This document shows, one piece after another, positions 34,776 to 44,515 of a DNA stretch of 64,000 nt. The notes below the pieces were generated by a model. That model did no database searches and had not been told where the DNA came from. It worked only from the letters and a program-made list of their open reading frames with translations. Every line of letters begins with the position of its first letter. The first letter of the stretch is position 1. Location of the stretch: positions 1,553,501-1,617,500 of the forward strand of contig NZ_CP011770.1 in assembly GCF_001028705.1 (NCBI RefSeq), in the 5' to 3' direction. A program made the translations under genes and the position numbers. Origin of the DNA: Croceicoccus naphthovorans. Its GTDB lineage: Bacteria > Pseudomonadota > Alphaproteobacteria > Sphingomonadales > Sphingomonadaceae.

Positions 34776-36271
34776 TGACCGACTTCTCGCAATCGCTGCA
34801 GCTGATCGTAGCCGAAGAAGTGCTGTCGGTGACGGGCCTTGTCCTGCTCCTTGCCGCGGCATGGATGGGTGAGAAGGGTTCGCGCGCCATCTCGATCATT
34901 GCGGTGGCCGCCCTGGCCGCCTGTGCCTTCATCGCTGCGCCCACGCTGTGCGGCGGGCTGATGGGGCCGGATCGCGTGGCGTTCATGGGCCAGTACTCCG
35001 CCGATGCGTTCTCTGCTTTTGCCAAGTTGCTGATATATGCGGCCGGTGGCGCCGCGCTGATCGTTGCGCCGTCGTTCTTCGCGCGCGCCGGTGTCGGCGG
35101 CACAAGTGCGATGCGGGCGGAATATCCGGTGCTTGTCCTGTTCGCCGTGCTCGGCATGAACATGATGGTCTCGGCGACCGATTTCCTCACGCTTTACATC
35201 GGGTTGGAACTTAACAGCCTTGCCGCCTACGTATTGGCCGCGTTCCTGCGGACCGATGAGCGTTCGGCAGAAGCGGGCCTCAAGTACTTCGTGCTGGGCG
35301 CGCTGGCCTCGGGCATCATCCTGTTCGGCATGAGCCTCACTTACGGTTTCTCGGGCTCGACGAACTTTACCGCCGTTGCCTTGGCGCTGGACGGTCCGAT
35401 GTCGACAGGGGCGCTGTTCGGCCTGATCTTCGTGCTGGCGGGTCTGGCCTTCAAGATCAGCGCAGTGCCGTTCCACATGTGGACGCCCGACGTGTACGAA
35501 GGCGCGCCGACGCCGGTTACGATGTTCTTCGCCACCGCGCCCAAGGTTGCCGCTCTGGCCCTGACGATGCGCGTCGCTCTCGATGCTTTCGGCAATCAGG
35601 TTGGCGCCTGGCAGCAGATCGTGATCTTTGTTTCGCTCGCCTCCATCGTGGTCGGCGCGCTGGGCGCAATCGGGCAGGCGAATATCAAGCGCCTGCTGGC
35701 CTATTCGTCGATCAACAACATCGGTTTTCTGCTGATCGGCCTTGCCGCCGCAACTCAGGAAGGTGCGGCGGCTATGCTCGTCTATCTCGCGATCTATGTC
35801 GCGATGAGCGTGGCTGGCTTCGTCGTGGTGCTGATGCTGCGCGATGCGGATGGCAACCCGGTTGAGGCGATTTCCGACATGGCGGGCCTGTCGCGCACGC
35901 GTCCGGCCTTGGCCTGGGCCTTGGCGGCTGTCATGTTCAGTCTTGCGGGCATTCCACCACTGTTCGGGTTCTGGGGCAAGTTCGTCGTATTTCAGGCAGC
36001 GGTGAATGCCGACCTGATCGCGCTTGCCGCTCTTGGCATCGCGGCCAGCGTAATCGGTGCGTTCTATTACCTGAAGGTCGTCAAGATCGCGTTCTTCGAC
36101 GAACCGGCGAATGTCGTCGCGGCTGAAGGCGAAGGCGGAGTTGATGGTCTGGCGCACAAGATCCTGTTGCTCGTCTCCTGCCTCGTGATCTCGCCGCTCG
36201 GCTATCTGGCAACGCCGTGGCTGGGCGATCTGGCGGACAAGGCAGCCGCTGCGCTGTTCTTCGTAGGTTAG
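34775..36271 (+). CDS. nuoN: NADH-quinone oxidoreductase subunit N
   Basis: A 498-residue third antiporter-like subunit, next to NuoK/NuoA in the complex. The TM5 Glu lies in TLYIGLELNSLAAYVLAAF, TM7 Lys in FKISAVPFHMWTPDVYEGAP, and GQANIKRLLAYSSINNIGF is a family hallmark. Last structural gene of the complex I set; birA follows 13 nt later, so the transcript probably continues. Confidence 0.97.
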   Translation: MTDFSQSLQLIVAEEVLSVTGLVLLLAAAWMGEKGSRAISIIAVAALAACAFIAAPTLCGGLMGPDRVAFMGQYSADAFSAFAKLLIYAAGGAALIVAPSFFARAGVGGTSAMRAEYPVLVLFAVLGMNMMVSATDFLTLYIGLELNSLAAYVLAAFLRTDERSAEAGLKYFVLGALASGIILFGMSLTYGFSGSTNFTAVALALDGPMSTGALFGLIFVLAGLAFKISAVPFHMWTPDVYEGAPTPVTMFFATAPKVAALALTMRVALDAFGNQVGAWQQIVIFVSLASIVVGALGAIGQANIKRLLAYSSINNIGFLLIGLAAATQEGAAAMLVYLAIYVAMSVAGFVVVLMLRDADGNPVEAISDMAGLSRTRPALAWALAAVMFSLAGIPPLFGFWGKFVVFQAAVNADLIALAALGIAASVIGAFYYLKVVKIAFFDEPANVVAAEGEGGVDGLAHKILLLVSCLVISPLGYLATPWLGDLADKAAAALFFVG

Positions 36272-36284
36272 GGCGGGGCGCCGC

Positions 36285-37025
36285 ATGATCGGCGGCCATC
36301 GCATCGAACGGGTCGAAGAGATCGGCTCGACCAGCGGCGAGCTCCTCGCGCGGCTTGGCAAGGGCGAAAACCTAGCCGAAGGCGCGTGGCTGATCGCCGA
36401 TCGCCAGAGCGCGGGACGTGGGCGGCTCGGTCGGACGTGGTTCGACGGGGCCGGGAACTTCATGGGCTCCACCGCAGTCCAGCTTCGCAGTGACGATCCA
36501 CCGGCGCAGACGATTGCGCTGGTCGCGGGTGTCGCTTTGTTCGACACGATCGCGAAATTCCTCGGCAATGCACAGGGCTTGCTGCTCAAATGGCCGAACG
36601 ATGTCCTGCTCGACGGTGCAAAGTTGGCGGGGATCTTGCTGGAGCGTTCGAAAGAAACGGTTGTCGTCGGGATCGGCGTCAATCTTGCTGCGGCGCCAGA
36701 CCTGCCGGACAAGGCAACGACCGCCGTGGCCACGCATGGGTTGCGCATCGACCGTGACGACTTTGCCGACCGACTCGCGGAACGGATGAGCATCGAACTG
36801 CGCACCTGGCGCAAGGACGGTCTCGCTCACACTATCGACCGCTGGGGCATCCGAGGGCCGCACATCGGTGCAGCCGTGCGTGTGGCCGGGGTCACGGGTA
36901 ATGACGCATCGGGCGGGTTTGCCGGGCTCGCCCATGATGGGGCGTTGCAGTTGCGCCTTGCCAACGGCACGATCCGCACTGTTCACGCTGGCGAGGTGAC
37001 CTTGCCGGAAACCGAGGGAGACTGA
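36285..37025 (+). CDS. birA: biotin--[acetyl-CoA-carboxylase] ligase
   Basis: A 246-residue biotin protein ligase that adenylates biotin and attaches it to the carboxyl carrier protein. ATP/biotin loop DRQSAGRGRLGRTW and the catalytic KWPNDVLLDGAKLAGILLE are intact. It lacks the N-terminal helix-turn-helix of E. coli BirA, so it is a group I ligase without repressor function. Located between nuoN and coaX on the same strand, an arrangement conserved in alphaproteobacteria. Confidence 0.95.
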   Translation: MIGGHRIERVEEIGSTSGELLARLGKGENLAEGAWLIADRQSAGRGRLGRTWFDGAGNFMGSTAVQLRSDDPPAQTIALVAGVALFDTIAKFLGNAQGLLLKWPNDVLLDGAKLAGILLERSKETVVVGIGVNLAAAPDLPDKATTAVATHGLRIDRDDFADRLAERMSIELRTWRKDGLAHTIDRWGIRGPHIGAAVRVAGVTGNDASGGFAGLAHDGALQLRLANGTIRTVHAGEVTLPETEGD

Positions 37026-37031
37026 GCCACC

Positions 37032-37820
37032 ATGCTGCTCGCCTGTGACGTTGGAAACACCAACATCGTCTTCGCGCTGATGGATGGGCGGGAAGTCCGC
37101 ACCCGCTGGCGCATCGCCACCGACGCGCGCCGCACGGCGGACGAATATGCGGTCTGGCTGATGCAGTTGTTCGCCTTGGAGGGCCTGTCCTTCGATGCGG
37201 TCGACATGGTCATCGTCTCGACCGTCGTGCCGCGCGCACGGCACAACCTTGCCGTGCTGGGCGAGAAGTATTTCGGGAAAGCCCCGGTTTTCGCAGGCGA
37301 GGGGCCGGAAGGCTGGGGGATCGGCATCGATGTCGAGGAACCCAAATCGCTCGGCGCGGACCGTGCGGTCAACGCCATCGCCGCGCATCAGGATCACCCG
37401 GAAGACCTGATCGTCATCGATTTCGGCACCGCGACCACGCTCGACGTCGTCGACTTCAACGGTGCGTACAAGGGCGGGATCATCGCGCCGGGCATCAATC
37501 TATCGCTCGACGCGCTGGTCAATGCGGCGGCGAAACTGCCGCGCATCGCCATCGAAGCGCCCACCGAAACGACCTCTCTGATCGGGCGGAATACAGAGGC
37601 GCAGATGCATATCGGCGTGTTCTGGGGCTATATCGCGTTGATCGAAGGGCTCGTCGCGCGGTTGCAGGCCGAAATCGGTCGCCCGGCGAAAGTGATCGCT
37701 ACGGGCGGTCTGGCGCTGTTGTTCGACAAGCACACCGACATTTTCGACGCGGTCGATGTCGATCTTACGCTTAAGGGGCTGGCCATCCTGGCCGAAAGGG
37801 CGTCTAAGCCCTCGCGATGA
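37032..37820 (+). CDS. coaX: type III pantothenate kinase
   Basis: A 262-residue ASKHA-fold kinase for the first step of coenzyme A synthesis. The phosphate loop [15 protein letters not shown], the pantothenate-site [11 protein letters not shown] and the second phosphate motif [11 protein letters not shown] are all present. GGGAG lies about 9 nt before the ATG. Its stop overlaps the RNase J gene start (ATGA). Confidence 0.95.
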   Translation: MLLACDVGNTNIVFALMDGREVRTRWRIATDARRTADEYAVWLMQLFALEGLSFDAVDMVIVSTVVPRARHNLAVLGEKYFGKAPVFAGEGPEGWGIGIDVEEPKSLGADRAVNAIAAHQDHPEDLIVIDFGTATTLDVVDFNGAYKGGIIAPGINLSLDALVNAAAKLPRIAIEAPTETTSLIGRNTEAQMHIGVFWGYIALIEGLVARLQAEIGRPAKVIATGGLALLFDKHTDIFDAVDVDLTLKGLAILAERASKPSR

Positions 37821-39472
37821 CTCCTCAAAAAGAACTGCTTTTCCTCGCGCTCGGCGGGTCGGGCGAGATTGGCATGAACGTCAATCTCTATGGTGCCGAC
37901 GGCAAATGGCTGATGGTCGACCTTGGCATGAGCTTTGCCGATCCGGGTTATCCGGGCGTCGATCTGGTCTTCGCCGACCTCGAATTTATCGAGGAACGGG
38001 CCGAGGATCTTGTCGGCATCGTCCTGACCCACGCGCATGAAGATCATATCGGTGCGGTGCCGTATTTCGCCGCCGATCTTGGCGTGCCGCTTTATGCAAC
38101 GCCGTTCACCGCAGACCTCGTTCGCCGCAAGCTGGAAGAGGCCGATCTTGTCGGTGAGGTCGAGTTGAACATTATCGATCACCTCGATGCGTTCACGCCG
38201 GGCGGCACAGGGCCGTTTTCGGTCCGTTACCTGCCGCTGGCGCACTCGATTGCAGAGGGCAACGCGGTTCTGGTCGAAACGCCCTATGGCCGGGTGTTCC
38301 ATACCGGCGACTGGAAGCTGGACGACGACCCGCAGATCGGCGAGCCATCGACCCCGGAAGAACTGACCGAGATCGGCGATGAGGGCGTGCTGGCGCTGGT
38401 CTGCGATTCGACCAACGTGTTCAATCCGCAGCCGTCGGGATCTGAAGGCGCCGTGCGTAAGGCGCTCGATGCCGAGATCGCGAAGCATGAAGGCAAGCGC
38501 GTTGTCGTCACGACCTTTGCGTCGAATGTCGCGCGGCTTCAGACATTGGGACAGGCGGCGAAGGACACCGGACGGCAGCTTTGCGTTGCCGGGCGTTCGC
38601 TGGACCGGATCATCGATGCGGCGCAGGCGAACGGGTATCTCGCCGATTTCCCCGACACTGTCGATTTCGATACCGCGATGCGCCTGCCGCGCGGCGAAGT
38701 CCTGATCATTGCGACGGGTGGGCAGGGCGAGCCGCGCGCGGCACTGGCCCGCATCGCTTCGGAGAGTCATCCGATCGAGTTGCAGAAGGGCGACGTCGTT
38801 CTGTTTTCCAGCCGTCAGATTCCGGGGAACGAGCTTCAGATCGGGCGGATCATGAACCAGTTGGCCCAGCGCCAAATCACCGTGGTGACGGACCGGCACG
38901 AGTTGATTCACGTATCGGGCCATCCGGGACGCCCCGAACTTGAAGAATTGTACGGTTGGCTGCGCCCCCAAATCCTTGTCCCCGTGCACGGTGAGGCGCG
39001 GCATATGCGAGAGCAGGCGCGCGTCGGCAAGGCGGCGGGCATTCCGGCACAGGTCTTCCAGATGAACGGCGACATCGTGCGCCTCGCCCCCGGCAAGCCG
39101 GGCAAGATCGGCGAGACGCGCACGGGAAGGCTCGTGCTGGACGGGGACATCATCGTTCCCGCTGATGGCGAGACGATTGTCGAGCGACGCAGACTGGCGG
39201 CCAATGGCCACGTGACCGTCATCCTGCCGCCCAAGGGGTCGAAGGCCGCGCCCTTGCTGCAACCCATCGGGCTGCCGCTGGACGAGGACGAGGCGGACTT
39301 TCTGGCCGAGGCGCAGGACGATATCCGGTCTGCCGTTGCCAAGCTGAAAGGCGGCAAGACGAAAGACCGTGCTGCCGTGCAGGAAGCGGCGCGGCTTGCG
39401 GCCCGTCGGGCAGCGCGACGCTGGTCGGGCAAGAACCCGCAAGTTACCGTGATCGACTACTACGACGCCTGA
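37817..39472 (+). CDS. rnj: ribonuclease J
   Basis: A 551-residue metallo-beta-lactamase/beta-CASP ribonuclease with 5'-exo and endonuclease activity. The zinc-binding motif is [14 protein letters not shown], followed by HTGDWKLD, the beta-CASP region [14 protein letters not shown] and the C-terminal [14 protein letters not shown]. In alphaproteobacteria it works alongside RNase E, which is also encoded in this window. ATGA overlap with coaX. Confidence 0.95.
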   Translation: MTPQKELLFLALGGSGEIGMNVNLYGADGKWLMVDLGMSFADPGYPGVDLVFADLEFIEERAEDLVGIVLTHAHEDHIGAVPYFAADLGVPLYATPFTADLVRRKLEEADLVGEVELNIIDHLDAFTPGGTGPFSVRYLPLAHSIAEGNAVLVETPYGRVFHTGDWKLDDDPQIGEPSTPEELTEIGDEGVLALVCDSTNVFNPQPSGSEGAVRKALDAEIAKHEGKRVVVTTFASNVARLQTLGQAAKDTGRQLCVAGRSLDRIIDAAQANGYLADFPDTVDFDTAMRLPRGEVLIIATGGQGEPRAALARIASESHPIELQKGDVVLFSSRQIPGNELQIGRIMNQLAQRQITVVTDRHELIHVSGHPGRPELEELYGWLRPQILVPVHGEARHMREQARVGKAAGIPAQVFQMNGDIVRLAPGKPGKIGETRTGRLVLDGDIIVPADGETIVERRRLAANGHVTVILPPKGSKAAPLLQPIGLPLDEDEADFLAEAQDDIRSAVAKLKGGKTKDRAAVQEAARLAARRAARRWSGKNPQVTVIDYYDA

Positions 39473-39486
39473 AGGAGCGCGCGACC

Positions 39487-39801
39487 ATGCAGTGGACTTC
39501 CGTCCTTGCGATCTACCTGTTGTTCTGGGTCATGTCGGCATTTCTGGTGATGCCCTTCGGCATCCGAACGCACCGGGAAACCGGCGAGGAATTGATCGCC
39601 GGACAGGCAGACAGCGCGCCTGCGAATTTTCGTCCCGGTCGCGTCGCCGTTCGCGCTTCGATCCTTGCGGCCATTCTCTGCGCTGCGTTCTATTTCAATT
39701 ATGAGCAGGGCTGGATCACGGCGAGTGACATCAACTTCATCTCGCCGCCCGCAGACATCGTGAAAGAACAGGAACTACTCCGCGCAGCAAGCAACCGCTG
39801 A
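39487..39801 (+). CDS. DUF1467 family membrane protein
   Basis: A 104-residue protein with two membrane helices (about residues 4-24 and 55-75). The pattern MPFGIRTHRETGEELIAGQA after the first helix is characteristic of the DUF1467 family, which in alphaproteobacteria often follows coaX and the RNase J gene. Function unknown. GAAGGAG precedes the ATG. Last gene of the long plus-strand run that starts at nuoA. Confidence 0.85.
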   Translation: MQWTSVLAIYLLFWVMSAFLVMPFGIRTHRETGEELIAGQADSAPANFRPGRVAVRASILAAILCAAFYFNYEQGWITASDINFISPPADIVKEQELLRAASNR

Positions 39802-39831
39802 CCGATCGGCGGCAAAGGCCGCACGATCGGT
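39801..39831. terminator. 13-bp hairpin between convergent genes
   Basis: ACCGATCG-GCGGC pairs with GCCGC-A-CGATCGGT across an AAAG loop (one bulged A). It begins at the last base of the DUF1467 stop and lies in a 43-nt gap between convergent genes, so it can end both transcripts. No U-tract on either side. Confidence 0.5.
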
Positions 39832-39844
39832 CCTGCGTTGGCAA

Positions 39845-42800
39845 TCAGCGCCGCAGACGCTCGATCGCCTGGGCCAGCGCGACGTAGAGTTTGCCCATGT
39901 CCGACGACAGCATCGTCACCGCCAGCGAATTCCCGTCGCGTGTGGCAAGGAGGTTGCGCAGCATAGCCTCGAAGTCGTGGATGTAGCGGTTCACATGCTC
40001 ACGGAATTCGTCCTCGGCCTCGTAATGATCGACAATCCGGCGCGCTTCGCCTGAATCGATCAGCCGCACGGCGCGGCGGGTAAAGATACCCCTTTCGCCC
40101 TTCAGATAGGCCTGCCACGACGCTTCGCTGACTTCCGCCGACAGCACCTTGTCGATGTCGATGGCGGTCGAGTTCAGCGATTCGGTGATCTGGGAAACCC
40201 GCTTGGCGAAGTGTTCGTCGATGTCTTCTTCGGCGCGCTGGCGGGCGGCGTTGATGCGCGCCTCCAGATGGCCGGTGATCTCGTCGACGCGGCCCAGTTG
40301 GTCGCGCAGTTCGGTCGCGGCTTCGCGGGCTGCGACGGTCGCGCGGCTGACGGCCTTGTCCAGTCCTTCCAAGGCATCGCTCGTGCTCTCGCGCAGGGCC
40401 TGCGTAACGACGATGCCGCTCTCGGTCGCCAACTTTTCGGCGATGGAGCGAACTGCGTCGGACGATGTGCCCTCGATGTTCGCAACCGCCTCTCGGCTTG
40501 CTTCGGCAAGGCGTGCGATGGCACCGTTCAGCGTGGCTTCCGCCGCGCTGGCCATCGCCTCGCTGTCGCTGCGTGCCTGCGAAAGCGTGGCACGCAGTTC
40601 GCCCAGTTGATCGGCATGCTCCGACCCGCGCTCGCGCAGCGTGTCGTGCAGCTTCTCGATCTCGCCCAGTGCGGCCCCGGTGCTTTCGCGTGCAGCGTCC
40701 AGCGCTTGCGTAAGCGCCGTGCCGCGCTCGCCCGCGTCGCCCAAAGCGCCTTGCAGCGCCTCAATCCGGCTGCCGACGTTTTCAAGGCGTTCTTCAGCCT
40801 CACCGACCGCACCCGGCAAAGCCTCGCGCGCGTGGCGGGAACTGGCCTCGATCAGTTCGAGCAGGCGGACCGAGCTGTCGGTCAGTTGCATGACCGCGCT
40901 ATCGGTGCCCGACAAGGCCTCCCTGCTTGCTTCCAGCTTGGCCGAGAGGTTGCCAAGGCCCGCAACGATTGCGGCTTCAGCATCGCGGCCATGGCCTGCG
41001 ACGGTTTCCATCTTGGCGCCATATTCGCCAAGCTGCGCGGAAATCTGCTCGGCATGACGCGATAGCGCGGCCATCGCGTTGTCGTGCCGCTGGCGACGTT
41101 CGACAAAGCCGCGGTCGAACTCGATCAACAGGCCCTGCAGACTCTCGGTCAATTCGCGACCGGCTGCCTCGTGACGGTTGCGACGATCTTCCAGCTGCCG
41201 ATCCAGTGCGGCCAGTTCGTCGGCGTAACCCTCGGCCAACTCGCGCGCGGCGTTGCGGCTGTAATTGCGGCGACGTTCGATCTCGCTGTCCAGCGCATCG
41301 AGCGCTGTGCGCAGGCTCTCGGACATCAGCGAAGCTGATTCGCGGCCCTTTTCGGCGCGTGCCTCGATGTCGGTGTCGAGGTTCTCGAGCGCCTGACCAA
41401 TCGCGCGTGTCAGCATCTGGCCGGTCGCTTCGCCCTTCTGCGCACGCTCTTCAATCTGCGTGTCGAGCGAGGCAATGGCCGAGGCGATGCGTGCCGCGAC
41501 CGCCTGACTGCGCTGTTCCCCGCGCGTGGCGCGTTGGTCGATCTCAGCATCGAGACGGGTAAGCGCGGCGGCGATCTTGTCGGCGTAGACTTGCCCGATC
41601 TCTTCACCGCGCAGGGTGCGTGCCTCGAGTTCGGAATCCATTTTGGCGAAAGTGTCGGCCAGATCCTCGACCAAAGCGCGGCTTGCCTGTGCGCCGCGCA
41701 CGCGCCGCGCCTCGATCTCGCTGTCCAGCCCGGCGACTAGGGCGGTCAGGCGTTCAGTCAAGCCGCGGCCCACGTCCTCGCTCTTGGCGTAGCGTTCCTC
41801 GATCTCGGCATCGAGCGTTTCGCCCTGGCGGCGCAGGTCGCCATGCAGTCGGCTGATCTCTGCCGAAAGCGCCGCGATCCGCGCCCCGGCGGCATCCAAA
41901 GCTTCGGTCGAATTGGCATCCACTTGGCTGAAGAGCGCACGGGCATCGGCCTCGATCCCTGCGATACGGTTGCGCCAACCGGCAAGGGCAGCACCCTCGT
42001 CCTCGCGCATTTTGCCGGTAAGGTCGGTCGCGGCGGTTTCGACCGTGCGCAGACGTTCGCGCAGGGCGTTCAGCGCATAGCCCTCGGTCTCGGACAGCTT
42101 GGCACGTGTGGTTTCAAGCAGACCTTCAAGCTCGTCGGCGCGCGACCTTACGGCGGACAATGCGGCGATTTCCTGCTGTTCCATGCGCTCGCGCAAGGCT
42201 GCGCTTTCGGTATCAAGCGCCGCAAAGCGGTCCGTGGCAATTTGGCCCAGCTGGTCGGCGCAGCGATTGAAGTCGCCCAGCACCTCGTTCACGCGCTCGC
42301 GCATTACGTCGACTTTGAAGGTGCTCTCCTCGCTGGCCGAACCGATTTCGCGGAACCCTTCGGACAGACGGTCGAACTGCTCGCTCGCGCCTTGGCCAGC
42401 CTGACCGATGGTATTGGTCAGGTCGCGGGTTGCATTCGTAACGACGGGAAGCTGTCCGCGCAGCTTCTCCATGTTCTCCAACGCGGCGGTGCTCACGGTC
42501 TCTAGCCGGTCGACGCGTTCGGAATTGTCGCCGATCAGGCGCTCGAGCTTGCCCGCACTCTCGCTCAACCGCTCGCTGGCGATGCGACCCAGCGCTTCGA
42601 GATCGCGGCCCTGCGCGATAATGAATTCGCGCGCGATCGACAGTTCAGAGTTCACATGCGTCAGCCGATCCTCCAGCGCGCGCGATTCGGCGCGCAAGTT
42701 GGCGGCGGCATCGGCGAATCGCGTCGCCTCCACCCGGCTATTGCGCATGGCCAGCAGCCACAGTGCGATGACGAAAGCGGCAGGCATTGACCATTGCGCA

Positions 42801-43057
42801 AGCAGAACGGTCCATTCCGCAGGCGTGGGGCGTGCGATGATCGCCGACTGGTTGGCCCATCCGAAGAATGCCGTCCACGCCAGCAAGGCAACAACGCCGA
42901 CCGCAGGTGCGATCCAGCCAAGGTTGCGACGGACGGGAACGTCAGGTTCGTACCATTCCGTGGCCTCTTCACTTGCGTAGGTTTCAGTTGCCGGTTCGCC
43001 TTCAGCGACCTGTTCTTCCTGTTCCCCGAAGGGCACGATGTTCCGCCGTCTTGTCAT
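39845..43057 (-). CDS. large membrane-anchored coiled-coil protein with 29-residue repeats (possible TipN-like polarity scaffold)
   Basis: A 1070-residue protein. After an acidic N-terminal segment (about residues 1-44) come two membrane helices (about 46-68 and 83-104), and then nearly 950 residues of Ala/Glu/Arg/Leu-rich predicted coiled coil. Residues about 415-675 consist of nine tandem 29-residue repeats without a single length change. The last ~100 residues look globular (EFREHVNRYIHDFEAMLRN). Two helices near the N-terminus followed by a huge cytosolic coiled coil is the layout of the Caulobacter polarity factor TipN (888 residues); this is an analogy, not a demonstrated homology. The start is the ATG before TRRRNIVPF; an upstream TTG in frame lacks support. 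No enzymatic motif. Confidence 0.8.
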   Translation of the reverse strand: MTRRRNIVPFGEQEEQVAEGEPATETYASEEATEWYEPDVPVRRNLGWIAPAVGVVALLAWTAFFGWANQSAIIARPTPAEWTVLLAQWSMPAAFVIALWLLAMRNSRVEATRFADAAANLRAESRALEDRLTHVNSELSIAREFIIAQGRDLEALGRIASERLSESAGKLERLIGDNSERVDRLETVSTAALENMEKLRGQLPVVTNATRDLTNTIGQAGQGASEQFDRLSEGFREIGSASEESTFKVDVMRERVNEVLGDFNRCADQLGQIATDRFAALDTESAALRERMEQQEIAALSAVRSRADELEGLLETTRAKLSETEGYALNALRERLRTVETAATDLTGKMREDEGAALAGWRNRIAGIEADARALFSQVDANSTEALDAAGARIAALSAEISRLHGDLRRQGETLDAEIEERYAKSEDVGRGLTERLTALVAGLDSEIEARRVRGAQASRALVEDLADTFAKMDSELEARTLRGEEIGQVYADKIAAALTRLDAEIDQRATRGEQRSQAVAARIASAIASLDTQIEERAQKGEATGQMLTRAIGQALENLDTDIEARAEKGRESASLMSESLRTALDALDSEIERRRNYSRNAARELAEGYADELAALDRQLEDRRNRHEAAGRELTESLQGLLIEFDRGFVERRQRHDNAMAALSRHAEQISAQLGEYGAKMETVAGHGRDAEAAIVAGLGNLSAKLEASREALSGTDSAVMQLTDSSVRLLELIEASSRHAREALPGAVGEAEERLENVGSRIEALQGALGDAGERGTALTQALDAARESTGAALGEIEKLHDTLRERGSEHADQLGELRATLSQARSDSEAMASAAEATLNGAIARLAEASREAVANIEGTSSDAVRSIAEKLATESGIVVTQALRESTSDALEGLDKAVSRATVAAREAATELRDQLGRVDEITGHLEARINAARQRAEEDIDEHFAKRVSQITESLNSTAIDIDKVLSAEVSEASWQAYLKGERGIFTRRAVRLIDSGEARRIVDHYEAEDEFREHVNRYIHDFEAMLRNLLATRDGNSLAVTMLSSDMGKLYVALAQAIERLRR
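41033..41815 (-). repeat. nine tandem 29-codon repeats in the coiled-coil gene
   Basis: Each unit starts with L/M-D-x-E-I/L-E-x-R, has R/K-G or a similar basic pair at positions 11-12 and ends with a hydrophobic x-L-x-x-A-L-x-x pattern. Unit starts read LDAEIEERYA, LDSEIEARRV, MDSELEARTL, LDAEIDQRAT, LDTQIEERAQ, LDTDIEARAE, LDSEIERRRN, LDRQLEDRRN and FDRGFVERRQ. Spacing is exactly 29 residues (87 bp) throughout. The DNA is diverged, so the constraint is on the protein. Confidence 0.85.
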
Positions 43058-43191
43058 GGTATTGACGACTATCACCGTTTGCCCCCGCGCGCACGAAACA
43101 ATTAACCGGTTTTCCCCCAAGCCGACCTTAGTTTCGTGTCGTTTTCGGGCGATCGATTCCTGCCATCTTGCGCAGCGGCGCGGCGGGCCCC

Positions 43192-44481
43192 ATGAACCGG
43201 GTTTCGGACACGAGATTTCGCGCCGGCCATCGAGTTCGGGCGCGTGGGGCGATAAACGGTTTGCGCATTGCCGTACTTTCCATGCTGGAGCCTCTGGCTG
43301 TCGACGGGTTGTTGACCCGTGCCGGCGTGCGCGTGGGCGGCGAATCGGTGATCGAGCAGCAGCTGGAACTGGTGGTCGCGGCGGGTGCCAAGCGGCTGCT
43401 TTTGCTGGCGGATCGCCGCGCGGTAGGGCTTGACGACGCGGTGGCGCTGGCCAGCGAAGCGGGGATGGAGGTGCGGATCATCGCCGATGCTCCGGCCTTG
43501 TGTTCTGAGGTTACTGCCGCCGACGAGCTGATGGTGCTGGGCGATGCGCTGATCGCCGATCCGGTGCTGTTGCTGCCGCTGTTGCAGACGAGCGGTGTGG
43601 CGGTTTTGCCAATCGAGGCGGGTCTTGCCGCCGGGTTTGAGCGAATCGACGCCGAGAACGCGTGGGCAGGGGTGCTGGTCATCCCCGGCGCTCTGGCCGA
43701 GCGTTTGCGCCAGTTGCCGCGCGATTGCGACGTCGCTTCGTCCCTGCTGCGCATTGCCTTGATGGCGGGCGTGACGGTGCGGCAGGTGCCGGGTGAGGCT
43801 CTGACTGAGAAGCGCTGGGCAGTCGTGAAAAGCGAGGCCGACGGACTGGCGATAGAGGCACACCGGTTGCGTCACAGTCTGGAGGCGGCGCGGGGGCGAA
43901 CCTTGGGCTCGCGGCTTGCGGGATTGCTGGTAGGGCGGTTCGGCAATCGCCTGTTCGAGGCGGACCGGTCGCCGGTGCTCGTTTGGTGGTTTGCCCTTGT
44001 GCCGGTTGCCGCTGCCGTCGCCTTGGCCGCGTTCGGCATGTTTGCGAGCGCGCTGATCGCTTTGGGGCTGGCGTGGCTGACCGTGCGGGGCGCGATCATT
44101 CTTCAGGATGCGGAGCGGCAGGGGCGCTTGGCGTCAGCCTTGCCCGATCACAAGCCGTTGGTTGCGCATATCGCGCTCGATCTCCTGCTTCTGCTATTGC
44201 TCGCCTTGGCGCTGAGTGGGTGGGATTGGGGCCAGAGCCTCGATGTTCTGGGACCGTGGTTTGTCGCTACGGTGTGGATCGCGGTGACACGGATCGCGGC
44301 AGAGGGATTTCCATTCGCCATGGCGCGCCCTTGGTTTGAGGATCGCTTCAGTCAATGCCTTGTCTTTGCCATCGCGATTGCGGGCGGCGTTCTGGGGCCG
44401 GTCGCGATGCTGGGCGGGATGGCGATCCTGCTCGCTTGGGCGGGGCTGACCGTGGTCCGCGCCGATGGCGTCGAAAACTAA
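43192..44481 (+). CDS. degenerate nucleotidyltransferase domain fused to a membrane domain
   Basis: A 429-residue protein. The N-terminal ~190 residues follow the order of strands of a sugar/alcohol-phosphate nucleotidyltransferase (GGESVIEQQLELVVAAGAKR, then LMVLGDALIADPVLL), but the G-x-G-x-R loop and the PK motif are missing, so catalysis is doubtful. A WAVVKSEADGLAIEAHRLR linker leads to a C-terminal domain with five to six membrane helices that lacks the CDP-alcohol signature DG-x2-AR. The layout echoes the two-domain enzyme at 4016-5161. The ATG before NRVSDTRF is tentative; a TTG at 43261 in front of RIAVLSM would give a start closer to the domain. Divergent from the coiled-coil gene. 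Confidence 0.65.
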   Translation: MNRVSDTRFRAGHRVRARGAINGLRIAVLSMLEPLAVDGLLTRAGVRVGGESVIEQQLELVVAAGAKRLLLLADRRAVGLDDAVALASEAGMEVRIIADAPALCSEVTAADELMVLGDALIADPVLLLPLLQTSGVAVLPIEAGLAAGFERIDAENAWAGVLVIPGALAERLRQLPRDCDVASSLLRIALMAGVTVRQVPGEALTEKRWAVVKSEADGLAIEAHRLRHSLEAARGRTLGSRLAGLLVGRFGNRLFEADRSPVLVWWFALVPVAAAVALAAFGMFASALIALGLAWLTVRGAIILQDAERQGRLASALPDHKPLVAHIALDLLLLLLLALALSGWDWGQSLDVLGPWFVATVWIAVTRIAAEGFPFAMARPWFEDRFSQCLVFAIAIAGGVLGPVAMLGGMAILLAWAGLTVVRADGVEN

Positions 44482-44515
44482 CGCGACTTTAACCATGGGG
44501 TGATAGGTCGGTTAC

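Noticed and set aside
34610..36814. Open frame of 734 codons opposite nuoN
   Set aside because: Longest antisense shadow in the window; low-complexity Arg/His/Gln content and no family resemblance, while nuoN is unambiguous.
41033..41815. 87-bp periodicity considered as a CRISPR array or DNA satellite
   Set aside because: The DNA units are diverged and in frame; only the protein repeat is conserved, and there are no spacers.
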